NCBI RefSeq assembly: GCF_042676025.1
Contig: NZ_JBHTJP010000032.1
Span: forward strand, 62,001-126,000
Direction: 5' to 3'
Source of the DNA: Salinimicrobium gaetbulicola
Lineage (GTDB): Bacteria > Bacteroidota > Bacteroidia > Flavobacteriales > Flavobacteriaceae
DNA: 64,000 bases
Shown: positions 1 through 8,527 of the stretch, in pieces
Position numbering within the stretch: position 1 is the first letter of the stretch
How the letters are laid out: each line of letters begins with the position of its first letter
Program-made: the position numbers and the translations under genes
The notes under the pieces: model-generated
Told to the model about the DNA's origin: nothing
Database searches by the model: none
The model's input: the letters and a program-made list of their open reading frames with translations, nothing else

Positions 1-1950
1 ATTGAAATAGATGAATTGATCGAGCATGTAAAAGCTCCTGATTTTCCTACCGGCGGAATTATTTATGGTTACGATGGTGTAAGAGAAGCATTCAAAACCG
101 GTCGTGGTCGTGTAGTTATGCGAGCAAAAGCTACTACCGAAGAAGTAAATGGAAAGGAAGCTATTGTAGTTACCGAAATTCCTTACCAGGTCAACAAAGC
201 AGAAATGATCAAGAAAACTGCTGAGTTGGTGAACGATAAAAAGATAGAAGGTATCTCCCTTATCAGGGATGAATCTGACAGAAACGGGATGCGAATCGTT
301 TATATCTTGAAAAGAGATGCGATTCCAAACATCGTACTGAATACCTTATATAAACATACAGCCTTACAAAGTTCTTTCAGTGTAAATAACATTGCATTAG
401 TAAACGGTCGTCCTCAAATGCTGAATTTGAAGGATATGATCCACTATTTCGTGGAACATCGTCATGATGTGGTAGTGAGACGTACCGAATATGAATTGAG
501 AAAAGCTGAAGAAAGAGCTCATATCCTTGAAGGTTTGATCATCGCTTCAGATAATATTGATGAAGTGATCGCACTTATTCGTGCTTCCAATAATGCCGAT
601 GAAGCTCGTACAAAATTGATCGAGCGTTTTGAACTTTCAGAAGTGCAGGCGAAAGCGATCGTAGAAATGCGATTAAGACAACTTACCGGCCTTGAGCAGG
701 ATAAGTTAAGAGCAGAGTATGAGGATCTGATGGCCACTATCGAAGATCTTAAGGACATTCTTGCGAGAAAAGAACGCAGAATGCAGGTCATTAAAGATGA
801 ATTGCTAGAGGTTAAAGAGAAGTATGGTGATGAAAGAAGGTCTGTAATTGAATATTCTGGTGGAGACCTTAGTATGGAAGATATGATTCCGGATGAGCAG
901 GTGGTAATTACCATTTCTCACGCGGGTTATATTAAAAGGACAAGTCTTACAGAATACAAAACTCAAAATAGAGGTGGAGTTGGTCAAAAAGGTTCTACTA
1001 CAAGAAATGAAGATTTCCTTGAGAACCTCTTCGTAGGAACCAATCACCAATATATGTTATTCTTTACTGAAAAAGGTAAATGTTTCTGGATGCGAGTATA
1101 TGAAATACCGGAAGGAAGCAAAACTTCTAAAGGTAGAGCGATCCAGAATCTTATTAACCTGGAACAAGATGACAAGCTTAAGGCTTTCATCTGTACTCAG
1201 GATCTTAAAGATGAAGAATACATCAACAGCCATTACGTGATCATGGCTACCAAAAAAGGACAGGTTAAGAAAACCTCTCTTGAGCAATACTCACGTCCAA
1301 GAACCAATGGTATCAACGCGATTACCATTAGAGAAGGGGATGAGTTGCTGGAAGCAAGGCTTACTACGGGTAACAGCCAGGTTATGTTAGCTCTCAAAAG
1401 TGGAAAGGCTATCCGATTTGAGGAAAGTAAAACCCGTCCTATGGGAAGAAACGCTTCAGGTGTAAGAGGAATTACTCTTGCCGATGATAACGATGAGGTA
1501 GTAGGAATGATCGCTGTCCAAAACCCACAGGAAGAAACCGTATTAGTCGTTTCAGAAAACGGATATGGAAAACGAACTTATATAGACGATCCGGAAGATG
1601 GAGAACCAATCTACCGAATCACTAACCGTGGAGGAAAAGGTGTGAAAACTATTTCCATCACAGAGAAAACCGGAAGTCTGGTTGCAATTAAAAACGTGAA
1701 AGATGGAGATGATCTAATGATCATCAATAAATCTGGTATTGCAATTAGAACCTCTGTCGATAGTCTAAGAGTTATGGGTCGTGCAACCCAGGGCGTTAGA
1801 CTAATAAATTTAAAAGGTAATGATTCGATTGCAGCAGTGGCTAAGGTGATGAAGGAAGAAGATGAAGAAGAGATCACTGGTGACGAAAACCTTGATATGA
1901 CAGGGGAAAACAACGATGGCACAACTATTGTAAATGATAGTGAAGAATAA
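1..1950 (+). CDS. gyrA: DNA gyrase subunit A, C-terminal part (5' truncated by window edge)
   Basis: The reading frame is open from the first base, so the N-terminal winged-helix and catalytic Tyr region lie outside the window; about 649 codons are present. The start of the visible part (IEIDELIEHVKAPDFPTGG) matches the tower/breakage-reunion region of type IIA topoisomerase A subunits. A long coiled-coil stretch with EMRLRQLTGLE follows, then the C-terminal beta-pinwheel. A GyrA-box-like motif QNRGGVG lies near residue 325 and a second NRGGKG blade motif near 545, which favours gyrase over ParC (topoisomerase IV). The protein ends in a highly acidic tail (EEDEEEITGDEN). GyrA with GyrB introduces negative supercoils using ATP. 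A secreted TPR gene follows 21 bp downstream, probably co-transcribed. Identification is firm. Confidence 0.97.
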   Translation: MEIDELIEHVKAPDFPTGGIIYGYDGVREAFKTGRGRVVMRAKATTEEVNGKEAIVVTEIPYQVNKAEMIKKTAELVNDKKIEGISLIRDESDRNGMRIVYILKRDAIPNIVLNTLYKHTALQSSFSVNNIALVNGRPQMLNLKDMIHYFVEHRHDVVVRRTEYELRKAEERAHILEGLIIASDNIDEVIALIRASNNADEARTKLIERFELSEVQAKAIVEMRLRQLTGLEQDKLRAEYEDLMATIEDLKDILARKERRMQVIKDELLEVKEKYGDERRSVIEYSGGDLSMEDMIPDEQVVITISHAGYIKRTSLTEYKTQNRGGVGQKGSTTRNEDFLENLFVGTNHQYMLFFTEKGKCFWMRVYEIPEGSKTSKGRAIQNLINLEQDDKLKAFICTQDLKDEEYINSHYVIMATKKGQVKKTSLEQYSRPRTNGINAITIREGDELLEARLTTGNSQVMLALKSGKAIRFEESKTRPMGRNASGVRGITLADDNDEVVGMIAVQNPQEETVLVVSENGYGKRTYIDDPEDGEPIYRITNRGGKGVKTISITEKTGSLVAIKNVKDGDDLMIINKSGIAIRTSVDSLRVMGRATQGVRLINLKGNDSIAAVAKVMKEEDEEEITGDENLDMTGENNDGTTIVNDSEE

Positions 1951-1971
1951 TTATAATCAAAACCCTAACAA

Positions 1972-3234
1972 ATGAAAACTAGAATACTGACGGCAGCACT
2001 AGCGATGTTTACTGTCGTGGGATTTGCCCAAAAAAAGGAAATAAAACGTGCCGGTAAAGCGGTAGAAAAAGGTGAATATCAGGAGGCAAAAAATTATCTT
2101 CAGCAGGCGGAAGCTCTATTAGCTAATGCAGATGAAGATGAAAAAGCTGACTATTACCTTTATAAAGGTTATGCTCTGATTGGAGCAGGTGAAAATGTTC
2201 CTTCAGCTGATTTAATGGCGGCTGCAGATGCTTTTAAGAAGGCTGCAGAATTAGGACATGATGAGGCTCAGCAAGGTATGGCTGCTGCAAGCAACGCTTT
2301 AGTTAATGGTGCGATCGCAGACCAGAACTCTCAGAAATTTTCTGATGCTGCTGAAAAGCTTTTTGTTGGTTACCAGTTAAATAAGCAGGACACAGTATAT
2401 CTTTATTACGCTGCATCAAATGCGGTTAATGCTAAGGATTATGACAAAGCTCTTGAATACTACGAAGAATTAAGAGATCTAGGTTTTACAGGAGAAGAGA
2501 CTATCTATACTGCGGTTAACAAGGAAACCGGGGAAGAGGAAAGAATGGCTTCTAAAGAACAACGTGATCTTTTTGTGAAGTCAGGAAATTATATCAGTCC
2601 TCAAGATCAGAAATCAGAATCTAAAAAAGGGGAGATCGCTAAGAATATTGCTTTGATCTACGTTGAAAAAGGTCAGAATGAAAAAGCGATCGCTGCTTTA
2701 GAAAATGCTAAAAACGAGAATCCTGGAGATGCGGCCCTAATGCAGGTGGAGGCAGATATGTACTACCGTATGGGAGATATGAAGACCTACCGTGAGATCA
2801 TGGAGAAAATTGTAGAGCAGAATCCTAATGACGCTGTTTTATATTATAACCTAGGTGTTAGTTCTGCACAACTTGGAGAAAATGATCGTGCGATTGATTA
2901 TTATAAAAGAGCTATTGAGCTTGATCCAACCATGAACAACGCAAGGATTAATATCGCATATGTGATTCTTTCTAAGGAAGCTCCAATCGTTGAAAAAATG
3001 AATAGCCTTGGAATGAGCAAAGCCGATACTAAGAAATATGATGAGCTAGCAGCTGATCGTCAGCAATTATACGTAGATGCGTTGCCGCACCTTGAGAAAG
3101 TGTTGGAAAATGACCCTAATAATGTAGACGCTGCCAGAACTATGATGAACATCTATTATCAGTTGAACCAGCCTAAGAAAGCTGAAGAAATGAAAGCGAA
3201 AGTTGCAGAGATCGAAGCAGCAAGCGCTAACTAG
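1972..3234 (+). CDS. Secreted/periplasmic TPR-repeat protein
   Basis: 420 residues. The first 19-20 residues (MKTRILTAALAMFTVVGFAQ) form a Sec signal peptide cut after a flavobacterial-style FAQ. The rest is helical with several TPR units, clearest at about residues 30-65, 220-260 (EKGQNEKAIAALENA) and 285-325 (LYYNLGVSSAQLGENDRAI), plus one near 375-410. No catalytic domain is visible, so it is probably a periplasmic or cell-envelope scaffold for protein interaction. It sits 21 bp after gyrA and is followed by a strong terminator at 3258, so it probably ends the gyrA transcript. The gyrA/TPR pairing is, from memory, common in Flavobacteriaceae. Its specific partner cannot be read from sequence. 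Confidence 0.85.
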   Translation: MKTRILTAALAMFTVVGFAQKKEIKRAGKAVEKGEYQEAKNYLQQAEALLANADEDEKADYYLYKGYALIGAGENVPSADLMAAADAFKKAAELGHDEAQQGMAAASNALVNGAIADQNSQKFSDAAEKLFVGYQLNKQDTVYLYYAASNAVNAKDYDKALEYYEELRDLGFTGEETIYTAVNKETGEEERMASKEQRDLFVKSGNYISPQDQKSESKKGEIAKNIALIYVEKGQNEKAIAALENAKNENPGDAALMQVEADMYYRMGDMKTYREIMEKIVEQNPNDAVLYYNLGVSSAQLGENDRAIDYYKRAIELDPTMNNARINIAYVILSKEAPIVEKMNSLGMSKADTKKYDELAADRQQLYVDALPHLEKVLENDPNNVDAARTMMNIYYQLNQPKKAEEMKAKVAEIEAASAN

Positions 3235-3257
3235 TTCTAGCCCCAATAAGACAATAA

Positions 3258-3290
3258 AAAACCCGCTTTTTAGCGGGTTTTTCTTTTTAT
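3258..3290. terminator. Bidirectional rho-independent terminator
   Basis: Stem AAAACCCGCT / AGCGGGTTTT at 3258-3267 and 3272-3281 with a TTTT loop, flanked by A-rich DNA on the left and a T-run on the right. It lies between the convergent TPR and NlpC/P60 genes and can serve both. Confidence 0.9.
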
Positions 3291-4036
3291 ATGATCTTCT
3301 TAATTACTCTGAGTTTGTGAGTGTGCCGTCTTAAATCGGCATTGTAGATTCCTGAATGATCTATACGGTCAAGGCGAACCTTTCCGTCAGCATGAATAAT
3401 GTAGTTGTCATTCATCATTAAACCTACATGAGTAATAACTCCGTCCTTGTCATCGAAAAAAGCAAGATCTCCTGGTTCACTTTCTTCAATAAAGCTTAGA
3501 GATTCTCCTTGCTTAGCCTGCTCGGCAGCATTTCTTGGGAGTCTATAACCGTTCAGTTTATATACCATCTGGGTAAGTCCGCTGGAATCAATTCCGAAAG
3601 GTGTTTTTCCTCCCCACAAAAAAGGAGCGTTGAGATAGAGAAAAGCCGATTCAATGAGTCGGTTTTTATCCATTTTCCCGGAAGTCTTATTCCCGGTATG
3701 GGAATGATTTAGAAAAGCAGTAAAATTCAGAAGCGATCCTAAAGGTATGGGCATTAAATTCTGTTGGTCATTACTAATGAATTCAATAAGGTCAGCAGAA
3801 AGGACAGGGTCTTCAGAATCAAATTTTTGATAATCTTCTTCGGAGACCTTTACGTATTGTTTGTTGTCTATCCAGGCTTCCAGAGAATCGAAAGCGGTCC
3901 TTATTCGGGACCACTTTCCTCTTTCTTCAAGGATCTTAAAATATTCTCCATAAAGCACCTGACTCACCATTTCACTGGTGTCAGTAGGTTCTAACCTAAG
4001 CGGGACAATTCCTAGGTTGCAGATGGCATATTGCAT
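3287..4036 (-). CDS. NlpC/P60-family protein with SH3 region; catalytic Cys replaced by Ser
   Basis: 249 residues, no signal peptide. Residues about 1-60 look like a bacterial SH3 domain (YAICNLGIVPLRLEP, LYGEYFKILEERGKWSRIR). Residues about 125-245 are an NlpC/P60 domain with the usual landmarks FLWGGKTPFGID, a His in THVGLMM and a second polar site in IIHADG. In active members the motif is DCSG; here it reads D-S-S-G, with Ser151 (codon TCC at 3584-3586) where the nucleophile Cys should be. Active relatives (YkfC-like) cut L-Ala-D-Glu type bonds in cell-wall peptides. This protein may be a non-catalytic binder, a weak serine variant, or carry a recent point change (TGC to TCC is one base). 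It converges on the TPR gene and lies 21 bp downstream of the thiolase gene on the same strand. Confidence 0.85.
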   Translation of the reverse strand: MQYAICNLGIVPLRLEPTDTSEMVSQVLYGEYFKILEERGKWSRIRTAFDSLEAWIDNKQYVKVSEEDYQKFDSEDPVLSADLIEFISNDQQNLMPIPLGSLLNFTAFLNHSHTGNKTSGKMDKNRLIESAFLYLNAPFLWGGKTPFGIDSSGLTQMVYKLNGYRLPRNAAEQAKQGESLSFIEESEPGDLAFFDDKDGVITHVGLMMNDNYIIHADGKVRLDRIDHSGIYNADLRRHTHKLRVIKKII

Positions 4037-4057
4037 TAATTCAGGTGTATATAATGA

Positions 4058-5236
4058 TTAAGCTCTCTCAAGGATCATGGCCGATGCACCACCACCACCA
4101 TTACAAATGGCTGCTGCACCAATTTTACCGTCATTTTGTTTTAGAACATTCAGTAGGGTCACAAGGATTCGTGCTCCTGAACATCCCAGAGGGTGCCCTA
4201 ATGAAACAGCTCCACCATTGATATTTACCTTATCGTCATCTAAACCTAAGATCTTCATATTTACCAGTCCAACTACAGAAAATGCTTCATTGAATTCGAA
4301 GTAATCAACGTTTTCAAGAGAAATACCTGCTTTAGCTACAGCCTTAGGAAGAGCTTTTGAAGGTGCGGTAGTAAACCAGATCGGTTCTGTGGCTGCATCT
4401 GCGAAACTTTTTATAGATGCTAAAACCTCAAGTCCAAGTTCGTCAGCTTTTTCGCGAGACATCAATACTAATGCAGCAGCACCATCATTAATAGTTGAGG
4501 CGTTAGCAGCCGTAACTGTACCTTCTTTGCTAAAAGCCGGTCTTAATGAAGTCACTTTCTCCATTTTTACATTTCTGTACTCCTCATCTTCTTTAACCAC
4601 AACCGGTTCACCCTTACGCTGCGGTACTTCTACAGGGACTATTTCATTGTTGAACTTTCCTTCTTCCCAGGCTTTTGCGGAACGCTTGTATGATTGAATA
4701 GCAAAATTATCCTGTTCTTCACGACTAAAATTGTGTTCTTTTGCGCAATGGTCAGCAGCTACACCCATTGCATTATGGTCATAGGCATCAACCAGGCCGT
4801 CTTTTTGCATACCGTCCACCATTTGAGCCGGTCCAAATTTTTGTCCAGTTCTAAGGTGCAAATAATGAGGGATAAGGCTCATATTTTCCATTCCTCCGGC
4901 AACAATGATCTCGGCATCACCAAGAGCAATAGCCTGAGCTCCCTGCATTACCGCTTTCATTCCACTGGCACAGACCTTATTTACTGTAGTACAGGGCACA
5001 TTTGTAGGAATTCCGGCTCCTAATGCAGCTTGTCGCGCCGGTGCCTGTCCTGTTCCAGCCTGCACAACATTCCCCATTAAAACTTCGTCTACCAATTCAG
5101 GTTTCAGATTAATTTTGTCAAGGGCCCCTTTGATGGCTATAGATCCCAGTTTTGGCGCGGGAACGGTCGATAAGCTACCTAAGAAACTACCTATTGGAGT
5201 TCTTACAGCGCTCACTATTACTACTTCCTTATTCAT
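4058..5236 (-). CDS. Acetyl-CoA C-acetyltransferase (thiolase)
   Basis: 392 residues, the normal length for biosynthetic or degradative type II thiolases. All catalytic residues are present: Cys89 in NKVCASGMKAV (acyl acceptor), His348 in GHPLGCSGAR and Cys378 in ICNGGGGASAM. It catalyses acetyl-CoA + acyl-CoA exchange, either condensing two acetyl-CoA or splitting 3-ketoacyl-CoA in the cytoplasm. The ATG at 5236 directly precedes the conserved VVIVSAVRTPIG strand. It shares the minus strand with the NlpC/P60 gene 21 bp downstream but has no evident functional link to it. The 5' end faces the 7TM-HD gene in a divergent arrangement with about 110 bp between. Whether atoB-like or fadA-like cannot be settled without phylogeny. 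Confidence 0.94.
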   Translation of the reverse strand: MNKEVVIVSAVRTPIGSFLGSLSTVPAPKLGSIAIKGALDKINLKPELVDEVLMGNVVQAGTGQAPARQAALGAGIPTNVPCTTVNKVCASGMKAVMQGAQAIALGDAEIIVAGGMENMSLIPHYLHLRTGQKFGPAQMVDGMQKDGLVDAYDHNAMGVAADHCAKEHNFSREEQDNFAIQSYKRSAKAWEEGKFNNEIVPVEVPQRKGEPVVVKEDEEYRNVKMEKVTSLRPAFSKEGTVTAANASTINDGAAALVLMSREKADELGLEVLASIKSFADAATEPIWFTTAPSKALPKAVAKAGISLENVDYFEFNEAFSVVGLVNMKILGLDDDKVNINGGAVSLGHPLGCSGARILVTLLNVLKQNDGKIGAAAICNGGGGASAMILERA

Positions 5237-5324
5237 GGTTTTTAATTTTAGTTTTTACTATTGCGAATTTAATCATTTTAATAGGAACAAACCAACGACA
5301 TCCGCTTCAGCCGTCTTTTTTTAC

Positions 5325-5332
5325 TACATTTG
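5325..5332 (+). promoter_or_regulatory. Bacteroidota -7 box TACATTTG before the 7TM-HD gene
   Basis: TACATTTG matches the TAnnTTTG -7 consensus exactly and lies 17 bp before the chosen ATG, implying a very short leader. No clear TTTG -33 element is found at normal distance, so support is partial. Confidence 0.4.
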
Positions 5333-5349
5333 AAAAGAGATTAGTCTTT

Positions 5350-7395
5350 ATGAAATCATTTGTAAATTATCTTTATAAAAATCAGGACCTTTTTTATAAA
5401 GTATTTTTATTTCTTCTTACTACTGTATTAATTGTTTACCTGTTTCCTAAAGGTGGAAAATTCAAGTACGAGATACCCAAAGGAAAGCCCTGGCAATATG
5501 AGAACCTCTATGCTCCCTTTGATTTTGCCATTTTAAAATCACCGGAAGAACTTTCCGCAGAAAAGGAGAGGATCAATAAAGAACATGTTCCGTACTATGA
5601 ATATAATTCCAACGTAGTTGAGGAAGTTAAATTGGATCTTGAAGAACAATTTCAAAAGATCTTTCCAGATACCATTCCTGGAATGGATCTTACCCAATTA
5701 AAGAATTTTGTCGATCAAACTGCGGCAGAGATCTATCAAAATGGATTGCATCAGGAAATTGTTCCCTTAAGCCCGGACCAGTTGGTATACCTGAAGAAAG
5801 GAAACGAGGCGAGGGAGGTTACCTATCAAAATATTATTAAGCAAAATAATCTTCGGGAGTTTCTGAATAAACAAATAGATCAAGCACGTCTTCAAAATTA
5901 CCGGGATGAGCTGGTAGAACTATTTTTCAATACTATCAGGCCGAATGTGAGGTTCAATGAGGAACTTACTCAAAACGAACTGGAAAGCAAGTATGACCAG
6001 ATCTCTTATACCCGCGGAAATATTGAGAGAGGAACTATTATAGTTGCTAAAGGCGAAGTGGTAGAAGGTAAAAAGTTACAGATCCTCAATTCTCTTAAAG
6101 CCGAATATGAATCCCAGATCTGGACCCAATCCAACTATAATTGGGTTATTGTTGGCTATAGTTTGCTGGTATTCCTTGCTCTTTTAATGCTGATGTTGTT
6201 CATTCGTAAATATCGTTATGACATCTTCCAAAACAATATAAAGGTCACATTCATATTTTTTAATTTACTGATGATGGTCCTACTCACGGTCCTCATAATT
6301 AAATTCAACGTCAATTATGTGTATGTAGTTCCTCTATGTATACTGCCGCTTACTTTAAAAGGCTTTTTTGACTCCAGGCTCGGGCTCTTCACTCACGTAA
6401 TAACCGTCTTATTGTTAGGCTTCATTGTTCCCGATAGTTATGAGTATATGTTCCTGCAGATCATAGCCGGGATCGTTACGATCTTGACCGTGTCCGAACT
6501 TTATAAAAGGGCGAATTTGTTCATTACCGTTGGGCAGATCACCCTGGTGTATATAGTTTCCTATTTTGCGTTTACCGTTATTCAGGAAGGTTCCATTTAT
6601 GAAGTAGAACCTGAAACCTTTTTAATGTTCCTGTTGGGTGGTCTAGCAACTTTGTTTGTTCAGCCGCTCATCTACGCCTACGAAAAGATCTTCGGACTTG
6701 TTTCTGATATGTCACTTTTAGAATTGTCAGATACAAATTCAAAACTATTGAAAGAGTTATCTGATAAAGCTCCCGGAACTTTTCACCACTCTCTGAATGT
6801 CGCAAATCTGGCTGAAGCCGCAGCTAACGAAATTGGTGCAAATTCGATGCTTGCAAGGGTAGGAGCCTTGTATCATGATATAGGAAAAATGAAAAATCCG
6901 ACTTATTTTACCGAGAATCAAACAACTTCGGTCAACTCTCATGATGAATTGTCGCCAAAAGAAAGTGCCGAGATTATTATCGAACACGTGATCAATGGAA
7001 TTGAGATAGCCAAGAAACGAAACTTACCCGATAGGGTAATTGATTTTATCCGGACGCACCACGGTACCACCACCGTTTATTACTTTTATAAGAAAGAAAA
7101 GGAGATAAATAAAGATGCCGATCCTGATGATTTCAGGTATCCGGGGCCAATGCCTTTCAGCAAGGAAACGGCTATTCTCATGATGTGTGACAGTGTGGAG
7201 GCGGCCAGTAAAAGTATTAAGGAGCCTACTTCCAGGCTCATAGACGATTTTGTAGAAAAGATCATTAACAAGCAAATGGAGGAAGGGCAATTCCTTAATT
7301 CTAATATTACATTTATGGAGATACAGCTGGTGAAAAAAGTATTGAAACGTAAACTCAAAAATATTTACCACCTGCGAATAGAGTACCCTGAATAG
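5350..7395 (+). CDS. 7TM-HD (PgpH-type) cyclic dinucleotide phosphodiesterase
   Basis: 681 residues from ATG 5350. An in-frame extension back to 5152 would run antisense into the thiolase gene and is not credible; a TACATTTG -7 box just upstream of 5350 supports this start. Order of domains: one TM helix (about 12-30), a large extracytoplasmic region (about 40-255) with a 7TM-HDED pattern, seven TM helices (about 265-460), and a cytoplasmic HD phosphohydrolase domain with HHSLNVANLAEAA at 479 and YHDIGK at 508-513. PgpH family members hydrolyse c-di-AMP to pApA. By family knowledge this would link the gene to potassium, osmotic and envelope control; the substrate itself is inferred. The gene converges on the GreA/B-like gene, with two bases between stop codons. 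Confidence 0.9.
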   Translation: MKSFVNYLYKNQDLFYKVFLFLLTTVLIVYLFPKGGKFKYEIPKGKPWQYENLYAPFDFAILKSPEELSAEKERINKEHVPYYEYNSNVVEEVKLDLEEQFQKIFPDTIPGMDLTQLKNFVDQTAAEIYQNGLHQEIVPLSPDQLVYLKKGNEAREVTYQNIIKQNNLREFLNKQIDQARLQNYRDELVELFFNTIRPNVRFNEELTQNELESKYDQISYTRGNIERGTIIVAKGEVVEGKKLQILNSLKAEYESQIWTQSNYNWVIVGYSLLVFLALLMLMLFIRKYRYDIFQNNIKVTFIFFNLLMMVLLTVLIIKFNVNYVYVVPLCILPLTLKGFFDSRLGLFTHVITVLLLGFIVPDSYEYMFLQIIAGIVTILTVSELYKRANLFITVGQITLVYIVSYFAFTVIQEGSIYEVEPETFLMFLLGGLATLFVQPLIYAYEKIFGLVSDMSLLELSDTNSKLLKELSDKAPGTFHHSLNVANLAEAAANEIGANSMLARVGALYHDIGKMKNPTYFTENQTTSVNSHDELSPKESAEIIIEHVINGIEIAKKRNLPDRVIDFIRTHHGTTTVYYFYKKEKEINKDADPDDFRYPGPMPFSKETAILMMCDSVEAASKSIKEPTSRLIDDFVEKIINKQMEEGQFLNSNITFMEIQLVKKVLKRKLKNIYHLRIEYPE

Positions 7396-7397
7396 GT

Positions 7398-7850
7398 TTA
7401 ATGCACTTTTACGATCTCAACCTTACTGTCTTTAAAAGTAAAGGTATCACCAGCTTTTTTACCTTTAAAGTGCTCGTATATGGGAGCTTCGGTTGAAATG
7501 GCGTAGACTTTTCTACCACTGTCCATTTCTAATTCGCCTAAAGGGACAGAAATAAAATAATAGTTATTTTTTGTTTCCACTACGCTGCCCGGTCTCACTG
7601 TTTCACTACGATGGTCCCTGTCAAGGTTGGCAAGGGTCTCCTTCATATGTTGAACCCTGTCTAGATAAGCAGCGTTATCCTCATACTCGGTAAGCAATTC
7701 ACCTTTATTTCCGTATTCATCAAAATCTGGACTGAAATTATTTTCCGAATTTTCACCACTTATGGTGTTCAGCTTTTCATTATACTGTTGAATGCGACGG
7801 TCAACTTCGTCCAGGCATTTATTAAATAATTCTTCTTTATTAAGGCTCAT
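7398..7850 (-). CDS. GreA/GreB-like C-terminal domain protein
   Basis: 150 residues. Residues about 1-75 are helical, with acidic DEYGNKGELLTEYED, and recall the Gre coiled coil although shorter. Residues about 80-150 (VRPGSVVETKNNYYFISVPLG, then PIYEHFKGKKAGDTFTF) match the FKBP-like C-terminal domain of GreA/GreB that binds RNA polymerase. Classical Gre factors stimulate transcript cleavage in stalled polymerase through acidic residues at the coiled-coil tip; whether this short variant does so is unknown. It may instead act as an Rnk- or TraR-like polymerase modulator. It stands alone on the minus strand. Confidence 0.72.
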   Translation of the reverse strand: MSLNKEELFNKCLDEVDRRIQQYNEKLNTISGENSENNFSPDFDEYGNKGELLTEYEDNAAYLDRVQHMKETLANLDRDHRSETVRPGSVVETKNNYYFISVPLGELEMDSGRKVYAISTEAPIYEHFKGKKAGDTFTFKDSKVEIVKVH

Positions 7851-7959
7851 GTTGATTCATTTTCCATAAAATTAGAGAACGGCATTTTGAATAAAGAACA
7901 ATTAGGAAAAGTTTAATAATTGCTTTATCAAAGGGTTAAACCATTGAAAATTAATCTTT

Positions 7960-8367
7960 TTAAGATGTTGTTTGCGGTTCCAAAAGTTGAATATTGCTTT
8001 TGATCCGTTCGGTAACCAGATTCATCATTCGCTTATTCAAAGCTGATGAATTTTGGATATAGATACGGTATTCTTCAAGAGTAAATTGGCCAATGATCAT
8101 TCCCTTGAGGCTGTTTCTGAATTTAATATCCTTCTGGATCGCATTTTCAATATAGGTCAGTCTCTTTTCTATTGAAAAATCATGGAACACATTCTTATGT
8201 TTTTGAATGTAATTTCTAAACGCTTCTACCAAGAGATCGTTTTGAAGCTTGATCACAGGTCTAAGGGTCTTATTCTGAAATAATTCGTCCGGCCGGGTGT
8301 TTTCTGCAGTTTGCGCTGAAGGAATTAAGGGTCTAAGCTCAAGTAAGTGAAGTTCTCTTTCTTTCAT
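7960..8367 (-). CDS. Conserved hypothetical protein, helical
   Basis: 135 residues with no signal peptide or membrane segment. The sequence is mostly amphipathic helix (LQNDLLVEAFRNYIQKHKN, then FRNSLKGMIIGQFTLEEY). I recall similar proteins across Flavobacteriaceae, some named 'glyoxalase' in databases, but none of the metal-binding His/Glu pattern of glyoxalases is visible, so I do not accept that name. It is a single gene between the GreA/B-like gene and the divergent aldehyde dehydrogenase gene. Function unknown. Confidence 0.7.
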   Translation of the reverse strand: MKERELHLLELRPLIPSAQTAENTRPDELFQNKTLRPVIKLQNDLLVEAFRNYIQKHKNVFHDFSIEKRLTYIENAIQKDIKFRNSLKGMIIGQFTLEEYRIYIQNSSALNKRMMNLVTERIKSNIQLLEPQTTS

Positions 8368-8527
8368 AGTGAGGGATTTTATTAAATATAAGTAATCCCG
8401 GCTTCATTTTAAAAAAGGGGGCAATCAATTATAAACCGGGTTATGAACAGATCATTTCCGTTAAATTCACTTAAATATGTTTTCAAGGCTTTAAGCTTCT
8501 TTATACCTTTAAATAAAGTACATACTA

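Noticed and set aside
5152..5349. In-frame 66-codon extension of the 7TM-HD gene
   Set aside because: It would lie antisense inside the thiolase 5' end and starts at a non-ATG codon; ATG 5350, with a -7 box at 5325, gives a normal N-terminal TM helix.
7960..8367. 'Glyoxalase' naming of the 135-residue hypothetical
   Set aside because: None of the metal-binding His/Glu pattern of glyoxalases is present; left as hypothetical.
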